Origin: Candidatus Poribacteria bacterium
GTDB taxonomy: Bacteria > Poribacteria > WGA-4E > WGA-3G
DNA: 49,581 bases
Assembly: GCA_022825665.1 (NCBI GenBank)
Contig: JAJDWI010000056.1
Span: forward strand, 1 to 49,581
Direction: 5' to 3'
Shown: in pieces, positions 25,153-32,996 of the stretch
How the letters are laid out: each line of letters begins with the position of its first letter
Position numbering within the stretch: position 1 is the first letter of the stretch
Position numbers and translations under genes: made by a program
Notes under the pieces: generated by a model
What the model saw: the letters and a program-made list of their open reading frames with translations, nothing else
Databases searched by the model: none
Told to the model about the DNA's origin: nothing

Positions 25153-25436
25153 CGGTTTTTTGCTCCTTCTAAAAACGTACCAAAAAAGGGTGTTTTTCGT
25201 TTCTGTGTACGTTTTGGTTTTTGGGGTTATACCAGTCTGGGACTGGGTTTATAGGTGTGTACGAAACTTTTTGAAATTTTCATTTTGGTACGTTTTTATT
25301 TGCTTGGTTTTGGTGGGTTTTTGGGGTGATGTTTTTTGGGTAACGGATGCCGGTTTTTGTTGTGAATGTGGGTGTAGTTGGTTTCTGTTTTTCATAGTGG
25401 TAGTATTATAACAGGTGTTGGCAGGGGTGTGAAGGG
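25150..25436 (-). promoter_or_regulatory. Promoter and structured leader module, copy 2
   Basis: On the minus strand, TTCACA (25433-25428), a 17-base spacer and TATAAT (25410-25405) with an upstream TG form a strong promoter. The leader follows, ending in AGAAGGAG and ATG at 25152. Box A (25283-25297), box B (25204-25215) and box C (25171-25187) all carry CGTAC/GTACG where copies 1 and 3 carry CGCAC/GTGCG. A and C pair over 15 perfect bases; B and C over nine. A CCAGTC/GACTGG hairpin is kept. Homology with copy 3 continues upstream to about 25530, where an AATCCTG-rich repeat lies. Confidence 0.75.
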
Positions 25437-25807
25437 GTTGTGAAGATTGGAACAATAAGTTTCATGTATGTTTGATGTGGTTTTCAGTTTTGTCTGAACC
25501 AGGATTGACAGGATTTCAGGATTTGCAGGATAAGAGAAGAGGTTTTTGGTGGGATATACGTATATGCATGTATATACGTGTATTTTATTGTCTGAATCGC
25601 TGAAGGCACGTAAACGTGGAAGACGCGGAAGGGTTTTATCAAGGGGTTGGTGTTTCTAAGACTCAGAGAACGCGTAATCTGTGATTCAGGCAGAAAGTAA
25701 TTGGGGTTAGAAACCTTACTGTAAAAAGAATACTACACGATAATTGAATGTCTTTGAATCTGATAGTGAATTATCATGCAGTATTATATCTTCAAAACAT
25801 GCATCTA
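25437..25807. other. Intergenic stretch with short repeats
   Basis: No gene is seen. At about 25490-25530 it holds AGGATT-type tandem words (GAACCAGGATTGACAGGATT and similar), matched in reverse at 36534-36590. An imperfect palindrome, ACGTATAT/ATATACGT, lies near 25560. Confidence 0.5.
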
Positions 25808-26407
25808 TTATGCATTATCTTTCACGTACTTCCATCCATCAATTAGCACAGGAAATCCACGAATAAGACACATAGCAACAGCAATAATTGCAATGATGTA
25901 GGTGGTCGTTGAAAAGATATTTATGTATGTATCACTGAGTTGAGATTCCTTAAGGATAGGAATAGTTGCGAGGAAAAGGAAGGCAATAACTTTGGTGAAA
26001 CCGTATAAAGATCTGGAGAAACGGGAACTTGTTAACGCTCGTGTCCAAGGTATAGTCATCATTTCAAACGCTGTTTTGCCATCTGTGAGTGCCATGCTTC
26101 GAATCCCATCAATCAAAAACCCGCGCGTAACTACAGCGATAGGCATCCAGACCGGGATTAAGTCAATATAAGCGAAGTATATCCAGAATACGTTTTCAGC
26201 TATCCTATCAGCTGCAATATCAAAAACTGCACCGAAAGTAGAGGTTTCACCACGTTTTCGAGCAACGATACCATCTACTGTATCAAGGTTAAATATAATG
26301 AATATTGTTATGACACATGCAATATCTACATAGTAATGTTGACCATAGACCCCAAGGACAACGAAAGTTAAAAAAAGACGAAATAAAGTAATAGCGTTTG
26401 CCATCAT
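25808..26407 (-). CDS. CDP-alcohol phosphatidyltransferase
   Basis: A 199-residue integral membrane protein with about six hydrophobic segments. Starting near residue 42, D-T-V-D-G-I-V-A-R, then eight residues, G-A-V-F-D and I-A-A-D, exactly fit the family signature D-x2-DG-x2-AR-x8-G-x3-D-x3-D that binds the metal and CDP-alcohol. Enzymes of this kind make phosphatidylglycerol phosphate or related phospholipids. Which alcohol is used cannot be told, but length and features resemble PgsA. GGAG is eight bases before the first ATG. It is a single gene between repeat-rich intergenic regions. Confidence 0.9.
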   Translation of the reverse strand: MMANAITLFRLFLTFVVLGVYGQHYYVDIACVITIFIIFNLDTVDGIVARKRGETSTFGAVFDIAADRIAENVFWIYFAYIDLIPVWMPIAVVTRGFLIDGIRSMALTDGKTAFEMMTIPWTRALTSSRFSRSLYGFTKVIAFLFLATIPILKESQLSDTYINIFSTTTYIIAIIAVAMCLIRGFPVLIDGWKYVKDNA

Positions 26408-26920
26408 ATATTATATACTCCAGATTCTATTTCAATGTAACCTATATTTTAGCAGAAAAGAGCATACCTATCAATGAATATTGTAGTAATCTAAGAAATG
26501 GGTGATGGTATTCTGCCTGTACCTGGTTTACAGAAGATCCAAATTATCAGGATTTTATTTCATCAATATACTTTATAGCAGTTTACTTTTGAATGGGACT
26601 TTGACTGTTCAGAATCCAATCTTGAGTATCTGTAGATCCTGTAAATCGTGGTTCAGGCAAATTCTAATTTAACGCCTTGTGCAAGTTACGTGATAGTTTT
26701 GTTATTTTTCACAAATGTTCATATTCTGTAGGAGCGATCTCCGAATCGCGACCCGTTTGTCGTCGGGAATCGGAGTTCCCTCTTACCTTTAAGGTCGTCA
26801 GGTATCGAAAAATTGCGGTATTCAAACCCAAACGAAGTGAACATGTGAAATGTAAACATACCCATTGTTAACAAGCACAACGCGTTAATTTAATCTAATA
26901 CTATGCTTTTAGATTTTCGC
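26408..26920. other. Intergenic stretch with dispersed repeat
   Basis: No gene is seen. A CAGGATT-type word near 26550 and TTCAGAATCC near 26610 echo other intergenic repeats. The dispersed repeat copy 3 is at 26721-26787. Confidence 0.5.
26721..26787 (+). repeat. Dispersed intergenic repeat, copy 3
   Basis: A GTAGGAGCGATCTCCGAATC box followed by GGGAATCGGAGTTCCC, itself a hairpin (GGGAA/TTCCC). It matches 1765-1822 and 7047-7146 in the same orientation. Confidence 0.75.
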
Positions 26921-26950
26921 TTGACTTCTAACAGAAAAATAAGATAAAAT
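26921..26950 (+). promoter_or_regulatory. Promoter for the Gfo/Idh/MocA gene
   Basis: TTGACT (26921-26926), an 18-base spacer and TAAAAT (26945-26950) fit a sigma70 promoter, about 30 bases before the start codon at 26983. Confidence 0.5.
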
Positions 26951-26982
26951 CTAAAGAATATATCTGTAATGAGGAGATGTCT

Positions 26983-28041
26983 ATGAGAACAGTAAAATTA
27001 GGGTTAATTGGTGCTGGTGGTATTTCACAGGCACATTGTGGTACACTTGAAAAGATAAATGGTGCTGAAATAATTGCGGCTGCAGATTTAGTTCCAGCAA
27101 ATTTAGAACGAGCAAAGGAAAAATGGGGAATAAAAAATACATTTACAGATTACAACGAAATGCTTAAAATGGATGAGATTGAAGCAGTGTATGTCTGTAC
27201 CCCTACAGGTGTGCATTCAGCACCAACCGTTGCTGCCCTCAACGCAGGTAAGCACGTTTTCTGTGAAAAGCCGATGGAAGCGACATTGGACGCAGCAACT
27301 GCTATGTGGCGCGCATCTGTAGAAAATGATAAAATACTGATGATCGGTCTTAAACTACGCTACTCCCCTCAAGTCATCAAAGCAAAAGAGATAGTTGACG
27401 CTGGAACACTTGGTGATATTTACTATGTTGAAACCGTAGCAGACAGACGACGTGGAAACCCCGGTGGCAGTTTCATACGCAAAGCAACTGCAGGATTAGG
27501 AGCATCCGCAGACATTGGTGTTTACGCATTGGATACAGCACTTTATCTTATGGGGCATCCGAAACCGGTTGCTGTCTCTGGCATTACTTCAAACTATCTT
27601 AGCCTTCACAATACTTGGAATCCTGCTCTTAAAGAGACGGAAGTAGAAGACTTTGGAGTCGGATGGGTTGTTTTTGAAGACGGTGCGCGCATGGTATTTA
27701 AAACTTGTTGGTGTATGAACATGGATTCTCTCGGAGGAACTATTTTCCTCGGTAAGAAAGCAGGACTGAGAATCGGTATCGGTGAAGTCCGCGGTCCACA
27801 AGAAGGCGTTCGCGTCTATGGTGATAAGGATGGACAGATTCATGACGAAACATACACAGAATTTGAATCAGTAAGTGTCTTTCATGAAGAGGATAGTGCA
27901 TTTATTGATGCAGTACGCGAAGGAAAGCCTTCACCTATTGACCCTTATGGTGTTCTACTAACAAACGTCATCATTCAGGGAGTTATTGATTCTTCAGAGG
28001 CAGGTGGACGAGAAGTTGAGGTTACGGTGCCAACGATGTAA
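26983..28041 (+). CDS. Gfo/Idh/MocA-family oxidoreductase
   Basis: A 352-residue NAD(P)-dependent oxidoreductase. LGLIGAGGISQAHCGTLEK is the Rossmann loop and VFCEKPMEATLD contains the typical EKP. GASADIGVYALDTALYLMG matches the D-x-G-x-Y/H-x-x-D-x-x region of the active site. The reaction is redox at a sugar or sugar-derivative hydroxyl. ATG at 26977 is part of the ribosome binding site, so ATG at 26983 (GGAG, six bases) is preferred. It stands alone, with its own promoter. It is a different subgroup from the protein at 22998. Confidence 0.92.
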   Translation: MRTVKLGLIGAGGISQAHCGTLEKINGAEIIAAADLVPANLERAKEKWGIKNTFTDYNEMLKMDEIEAVYVCTPTGVHSAPTVAALNAGKHVFCEKPMEATLDAATAMWRASVENDKILMIGLKLRYSPQVIKAKEIVDAGTLGDIYYVETVADRRRGNPGGSFIRKATAGLGASADIGVYALDTALYLMGHPKPVAVSGITSNYLSLHNTWNPALKETEVEDFGVGWVVFEDGARMVFKTCWCMNMDSLGGTIFLGKKAGLRIGIGEVRGPQEGVRVYGDKDGQIHDETYTEFESVSVFHEEDSAFIDAVREGKPSPIDPYGVLLTNVIIQGVIDSSEAGGREVEVTVPTM

Positions 28042-28190
28042 CTTCTCGATTTGACTATCCTTTCAACTTTTGAAGACTCAATATAGAATATAAAAGTAGT
28101 TGAGAAAATCCGATAACTTGTCGTATACGATAAAAACACGCTTAAAAAATACAGCAAAACGGGTTTTCTCTATAAAATAAGGATCGCCTA

Positions 28191-29243
28191 ATGAACTTAA
28201 TTGAAATTGCTGGGAAAAAATTAAAATTAGGTTCCAGAATGGCTCGGATGTTCGCGCTCTTCTTGGATGGCATGATTACATTTTGGACAGCTGTGATTGT
28301 GACTTCAATCTTTGGTGCTATGTTTCGTAATGCATTTGGAAGCGGATGGATACAGTTCATGCTGTATATGGGAACATGGAGTGCGGGTATGTTGTTTATG
28401 GATGGATTCAAGAACGGACAAGGACTTGGCAAACGTCTTTTATCTTTACAAGTTATCCGTATGAAAGATGGAAAGCCGTGTACCTTTAAAGACTCATTCA
28501 TTCGGCGTTTAACCTGCATATTTCAACCCTTTGATATGCTCTTTTCACTTGGCGACAAAAAGCAACGGATGGGAGATAAATTTGCGGAAACAGTTGTTGT
28601 GAAATATGAACCATATATTGAAAATGTTAATGTCGAAACAGAAGACCCAGTAAAGGTATTAGACAACGCAATTGACGAGATAACGAACAGGTTGGTGGAG
28701 GCAAGAGAAAAAGTAGATGCTTCTATTGGAATCGAAAAGCAGTTCCAGAACGCTTATGAAGGGGCACTTATACAGGCGGAAAGGTGTGAAGAACGCGCAA
28801 CTATAGCAATTAAGGCAGGACGCGAAGATTTAGCGAGAGAAGATATAGCACAACGAAATGAATATAAACAACTCGCAAGTCGTTATAAAACACAGTGGGA
28901 AGAACAAAAACAAATCGTAGCGGATCTTACAAACCTACTGGACACACTAAAAATGAAGACTGAAGAAGCAGAAAGAAAAAGAGATGTTCTCATTGCACAA
29001 CACAGAAATGTTGATGCACAAAAACATCTACAACAGACTTTGACAGAGGTTCAAGATGGCGCGGCTTTTGAAATACTCAATCAAATGGAACAAAATGTGA
29101 GTGAAGCCGCCACATTAGCAAAAGCAGCATCTGATGTTGATAGCGAACTTTCTGATACCAAGTTAAACCGTGAATTTGCTGACTATGCTGAAGAAGCATC
29201 TATTGACAACGACTTAGCAGAACTAAAAGCAAAATTACAGTAA
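28191..29243 (+). CDS. RDD membrane domain fused to PspA/Vipp1 (ESCRT-III-like) domain
   Basis: A 350-residue fusion. Residues 1-140 are an RDD domain: GSRMARMFALFLDGMI, two hydrophobic stretches (about 24-45 and 52-72), GQGLGKRLLSLQVIRMKDG and QRMGDKFAETVVV. Residues 151-350 match PspA/Vipp1 from its EDPxK site onward: EDPVKVLDNAIDEITNRLVE, CEERATIAIKAGREDLARE, then a long coiled coil and an end DLAELKAKLQ like the PspA C-terminus. PspA normally starts with an amphipathic membrane-binding helix; here the RDD domain takes its place. AAGGA precedes the ATG. PspA proteins remodel and repair membranes, so a membrane-anchored ESCRT-III-like scaffold is inferred. A paralogue follows 128 bases later. 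Confidence 0.85.
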   Translation: MNLIEIAGKKLKLGSRMARMFALFLDGMITFWTAVIVTSIFGAMFRNAFGSGWIQFMLYMGTWSAGMLFMDGFKNGQGLGKRLLSLQVIRMKDGKPCTFKDSFIRRLTCIFQPFDMLFSLGDKKQRMGDKFAETVVVKYEPYIENVNVETEDPVKVLDNAIDEITNRLVEAREKVDASIGIEKQFQNAYEGALIQAERCEERATIAIKAGREDLAREDIAQRNEYKQLASRYKTQWEEQKQIVADLTNLLDTLKMKTEEAERKRDVLIAQHRNVDAQKHLQQTLTEVQDGAAFEILNQMEQNVSEAATLAKAASDVDSELSDTKLNREFADYAEEASIDNDLAELKAKLQ

Positions 29244-29371
29244 CGCTGACCTTGTCCATTACTCTGGTTTTTATATTTCACATAATAGTGTTGTTAGTTC
29301 CATTTCTACTTACATAAACCCAACAATCAAATTTATCACCCTTTTAATCTGTACATTTCAGAGTTACATTC

Positions 29372-30478
29372 ATGTCAATAGTTAGAATTGCTGGAGAGAA
29401 ATTCAAATTAGCATCTCGTTGGGCAAGGTTAGGTGCGTTCTTGCTGGACATCGGTTTCTTGGTGTTCTGTCAAGGTGTGTTATGGCTAATAGGACTATTA
29501 CAATCTGTAATGTTCACTGATTTTGACGATTATATGTATTTCGGTGATGACCCCGCAGTAGTTACGTTCTTTGTCCTTAGCATTATACTGTGGAATTACG
29601 GTTATTTTCTTATGGATGGACGTGCTGATGGAGGAGGATTCGGAAAGAGATTACTATCTCTTAAAATAGTTCGTTTGAAGGATGGAGAACAAGCAAACTA
29701 TAAAGATTCGTTTGTTCGTCGTTTTTCCGCCATATTTCAACCTATTGACTGGCTTTTCGCTTTAGGTAAAGGCAGACAGCGAATGGGTGATAAACTTGCC
29801 AAAACTGTGGTGGTTAAATTAGACACGCCACAAGTTGAAATTGTAACCGAAGAAGAAGAAACGGACGATAAAGAAACAGATCTCGAAAAAGTATTAGAGG
29901 ATGTAATTCTTGAAATTACAAACCGTTTCTCAGAAGCAAAGCAGAAGGTTGACGCATCAATTGGAATAGAGAAACAATTTCAGAATGCACACGACGGGGC
30001 TATAGCACAAGCAGAAAAATGTGAAGAACGTGCCATCATTTCACTTAAGGCAGGACGTGAAGATTTGGCAAAGGAAGATCTCGCACAACGAAATGAATAT
30101 AGACTAATTGCAAACCGATATAAAGAACAGTGGGAAGAACAGAAAAGGACAGTCGAACACCTAACTACACTTCTTGACACACTCCAGCAAAAAACACAGC
30201 AGACACAGCGAGAAAGGGATGTTGTAATCGCACAACACAGAAATGTTGATGCACAAGAACATTTGCAACAAACATTGTCAGAACTGCAAGACAATAAGGC
30301 TTTTGAGATGCTCAAGAAAATGGGGCAGAACGTTACTGAAGCTGCAGCACTCGCAAAAGCTGCATCAGAAGTAGATGTCGAATTCCAGGATGTAGAACTA
30401 AATCGTGAATTTGCAAATTACGCAGAGGATGAAGCAATTAACAAAGACCTTGCCGAATTAAAGGAGACTCTAAAATAG
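29372..30478 (+). CDS. RDD-PspA fusion, tandem paralogue
   Basis: A 368-residue paralogue of the upstream gene with the same order of domains. The RDD part (1-150) has ASRWARLGAFLLDIGFLVF, a longer middle loop with many acidic residues (about 49-61), GGFGKRLLSLKIVRLKDG and QRMGDKLAKTVVV. After an acidic linker (EEEETDDKETD), residues about 170-368 form the PspA body: LEKVLEDVILEITNRF, CEERAIISLKAGREDLAKE and DLAELKETLK. The two proteins agree more in the PspA half than in the RDD half, suggesting they copolymerise while the membrane parts differ. No clear ribosome binding site is seen. It may share a transcript with the first copy. Confidence 0.85.
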   Translation: MSIVRIAGEKFKLASRWARLGAFLLDIGFLVFCQGVLWLIGLLQSVMFTDFDDYMYFGDDPAVVTFFVLSIILWNYGYFLMDGRADGGGFGKRLLSLKIVRLKDGEQANYKDSFVRRFSAIFQPIDWLFALGKGRQRMGDKLAKTVVVKLDTPQVEIVTEEEETDDKETDLEKVLEDVILEITNRFSEAKQKVDASIGIEKQFQNAHDGAIAQAEKCEERAIISLKAGREDLAKEDLAQRNEYRLIANRYKEQWEEQKRTVEHLTTLLDTLQQKTQQTQRERDVVIAQHRNVDAQEHLQQTLSELQDNKAFEMLKKMGQNVTEAAALAKAASEVDVEFQDVELNREFANYAEDEAINKDLAELKETLK

Positions 30479-30514
30479 GAAGAATAAAGACACTAATTCC
30501 TATTGTTATATGAT

Positions 30515-31987
30515 ATGGACAATCAAAAACTACCCAATATTGTTTTTATTATGGCAGACGATATGGGTTATGGTGACGTTGGCTGCTATAACCCAGATTC
30601 AAAAATTCCTACCCCCAATATGGATCAACTTGCCCAAGAAGGTATCCGCTTCACAGACGCACATTCACCCTCCGCTGTTTGCACACCAACACGATATGGT
30701 GTCTTAACAGGTAGATATTGCTGGAGAAGTCGCCTCAAACGGGGTGTGCTTTACGGATATGAACCTGCTCTAATAGAACCTGACCGTTTGACAGTACCAA
30801 GTCTGTTAAAAGAATCAGGATACAACACTGCCTGTATTGGCAAGTGGCATTTAGGTATTGGGTTTTCAACAAAACCGGGATACGATTACGATTTTGATGC
30901 ACCACTACCATGGGGAAATGCTAAACGCGAGTTAGAAGAAAATATAGATTTTCATGCACCATTGACAGGTGGTCCAACTGACATCGGTTTTGATTATTTC
31001 TACGGTACCTCTGGTTGTCCAACGTGCCAACCACCTTATGGATTTATAGAGAATGAATCTTTTGTTGAAATACCGAGTGAATACCGTGGAGAACCAGATT
31101 TTACGGGTCGTCCTGGTATGACGGCACCAAGTTGGCACCACAAAGACGCAGACCCAATGATTGCACAGAAAGCAGTTGAGTACATTGAGACACAAGCCGA
31201 ATCCGATGATCCATTTTTCTTGTATATGACACCATCAGCACCGCATGAACCTTGTGTTGAGGAGGTAGTACCAGAATTCGCACGCGGACAAAGTGACGCA
31301 GGACCACGAGGTGATTTGGTTTGGTTAGTAGACTGGATGGTTGGCGAAGTAATGCAGGCTTTAGATCGCACAGGAAAAACTGACGATACGCTGATCTTCG
31401 TCACAAGTGATAACGGCGCGCTACCCGGAGATCGAATTAAAGGTGGTAAAGGTCCAATGCCATATAACCTTTATGACCATAAATCCTGTGGGGATTGGCG
31501 CGGATATAAAGCACACATCTGGGAAGGTGGACACCGAGAACCACTTATAGCAAGATGGAACGGTGTAATTGAACCGAATACTGAAAATGATGCACTGGTC
31601 TGTCTAACAGATCTCATGGAAACATGTGCAGCGATAGTTGAAACAGATGTGCCTGATGATGCTGGACAAGACAGCTGTAACATCTTACCTGCACTCTTAG
31701 GACAAGAAACCATACAACCACTACGCGAAGCAATCGTACATCATTCCAGTAATGGTGTCTTTTCTATACGACACAACGAGTGGAAACTGGTCATCGGAAC
31801 AGAAGGATCGGGAGGGTGGCCCCCACCCAGTGACGGAGGTCCCAAACCAGATTCACCCGGACAGTTATACAATATATACGATGATCCGTATGAAACTGAT
31901 AATCAATGGTCAAATCGTCCGGAGATAGTCCAAAGGTTAACGAATTTATTAGAAAAGTTTGAACAAGAAGGACACAGCAGAATATGA
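30515..31987 (+). CDS. Sulfatase, type I
   Basis: A 490-residue formylglycine-type sulfatase. FIMADDMGYGDVGCY (about 11-25) has the metal-binding Asp pair, CTPTR (Cys56) is the maturation site, CIGKWHLGIG carries the active-site Lys and His, and VTSDNGALPGD holds the C-terminal metal pair. It resembles arylsulfatase A-like S1 members that act on sulfated sugars. A TTG at 30503 also opens the frame, but ATG at 30515 fits the family N-terminus. No signal peptide. Its TGA overlaps the ATG of the PhyH gene (ATGA), so both are made from one message. Substrate unknown. Confidence 0.93.
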   Translation: MDNQKLPNIVFIMADDMGYGDVGCYNPDSKIPTPNMDQLAQEGIRFTDAHSPSAVCTPTRYGVLTGRYCWRSRLKRGVLYGYEPALIEPDRLTVPSLLKESGYNTACIGKWHLGIGFSTKPGYDYDFDAPLPWGNAKRELEENIDFHAPLTGGPTDIGFDYFYGTSGCPTCQPPYGFIENESFVEIPSEYRGEPDFTGRPGMTAPSWHHKDADPMIAQKAVEYIETQAESDDPFFLYMTPSAPHEPCVEEVVPEFARGQSDAGPRGDLVWLVDWMVGEVMQALDRTGKTDDTLIFVTSDNGALPGDRIKGGKGPMPYNLYDHKSCGDWRGYKAHIWEGGHREPLIARWNGVIEPNTENDALVCLTDLMETCAAIVETDVPDDAGQDSCNILPALLGQETIQPLREAIVHHSSNGVFSIRHNEWKLVIGTEGSGGWPPPSDGGPKPDSPGQLYNIYDDPYETDNQWSNRPEIVQRLTNLLEKFEQEGHSRI

Positions 31988-32829
31988 GGAATTCTATGGA
32001 AACAGCTAAAATTGATTCACTCTTCCGCTTAGCAGGTCCATCAAAGAAAGATATCGATTCATTCCATAACGATGGATACATCGCATATCCAGATATCTTC
32101 ACAGACGATGGCAGAGAAGGTTTAATTGAGGAAATAACACAACAATTTGAACCAACCCATCAATACATTGAATCGCTGAAAAACGGTGACAAACCAGATC
32201 GTTCATATTTCATTCGTCCTTGGAACGAACGACGTGAGTATAGCGACAGACTTATCGACGATCCTTTTATTACCACACTGATTCGTGCAACCATTGGTAA
32301 CGATTATCACTTCTGCCACTCCGCACTAAACATCGCACCTCGCGGCATTGGTCCAGTAGGGTTTCATCAAGACCACCATCATTGGAAGCATGAAAACCCT
32401 ATCAATCTTGCGGAACGTGACAACTACTACATCCAAATACTTTACTATCCTAACGGCTTCAGGCGCGGTGATCGTAATCTCAAAGTTATACCGGGTAGCC
32501 ACAAGATAGCACCAACAAATGAGGCAACCCCAGAACGGATGCTTGCAGGTGAATACGACAAAGAAGCCGGACAACCATTACAAGAAAAGCGGCTTGATTT
32601 ACCACCAGGAAGTATGGTTTATATTGATGCCCGCATCTTCCACGCGGTGGAGGCAAAACCTGAGGATTCACCACAGCTATACCGTATCTTCGTTATAGAC
32701 ATCTTCAAAGAAGCCGGACCACCCCATCGTTATACACAACATATCCCATCGGAATGGATAGAACGAGCAACACCACATCGCAAAAAGTTATTTGATCGTG
32801 AAGGATACACAGAAGGTTGTTGGAACTAA
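31984..32829 (+). CDS. Phytanoyl-CoA dioxygenase (PhyH) family protein
   Basis: A 281-residue Fe(II)/2-oxoglutarate dioxygenase. FHQD gives His128 and Asp130, and ARIFHAVEAK gives His220, forming the 2-His-1-carboxylate iron site; RIF...DIF carries the Arg region that binds 2-oxoglutarate. GDRNLKVIPGSH is the usual strand before. The reaction is a hydroxylation, but the substrate is unknown. ATG at 31984 overlaps the sulfatase stop; ATG at 31996 has GAGGAA five bases ahead and is an equally good start. Coupling with a sulfatase suggests both work on one sulfated or methylated sugar or lipid; this is inference. Confidence 0.9.
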   Translation: MRNSMETAKIDSLFRLAGPSKKDIDSFHNDGYIAYPDIFTDDGREGLIEEITQQFEPTHQYIESLKNGDKPDRSYFIRPWNERREYSDRLIDDPFITTLIRATIGNDYHFCHSALNIAPRGIGPVGFHQDHHHWKHENPINLAERDNYYIQILYYPNGFRRGDRNLKVIPGSHKIAPTNEATPERMLAGEYDKEAGQPLQEKRLDLPPGSMVYIDARIFHAVEAKPEDSPQLYRIFVIDIFKEAGPPHRYTQHIPSEWIERATPHRKKLFDREGYTEGCWN

Positions 32830-32833
32830 AACA

Positions 32834-32950
32834 TTATAGTAAAAACCATAATTATTTTCACACTACGGTAGGTTCGGTTTCCTAACCGAACCTGTGTTTA
32901 TTTAGTTCCATAAATAAGGTTTCCTAACCGCATCTACCGGGAGTGTGCAC
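32834..32950. repeat. Intergenic hairpin repeat, inverted copy of 2270-2326
   Basis: AGGTTCGGTT (32870-32879) and AACCGAACCT (32884-32893) form a perfect 10-bp hairpin with a four-base loop; GGTTTCCTAACC words follow. The part from TTATAGTAAAAACCATAA to the hairpin matches 2270-2326 in reverse. It may be a REP-like element; it fills the gap before the next sulfatase gene. Confidence 0.65.
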
Positions 32951-32996
32951 TTATTTTTAGGTTGCACGATAAACCACTGTCAGAAAGGTAATACAA

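Noticed and set aside
25490-25530. AGGATT-type tandem words as a CRISPR array
   Set aside because: Units are about ten bases long without regular spacers, and no cas genes are near.
31036-31404. A 122-codon antisense frame inside the sulfatase gene
   Set aside because: It is a mirror of a strongly supported coding gene and has no independent signal.
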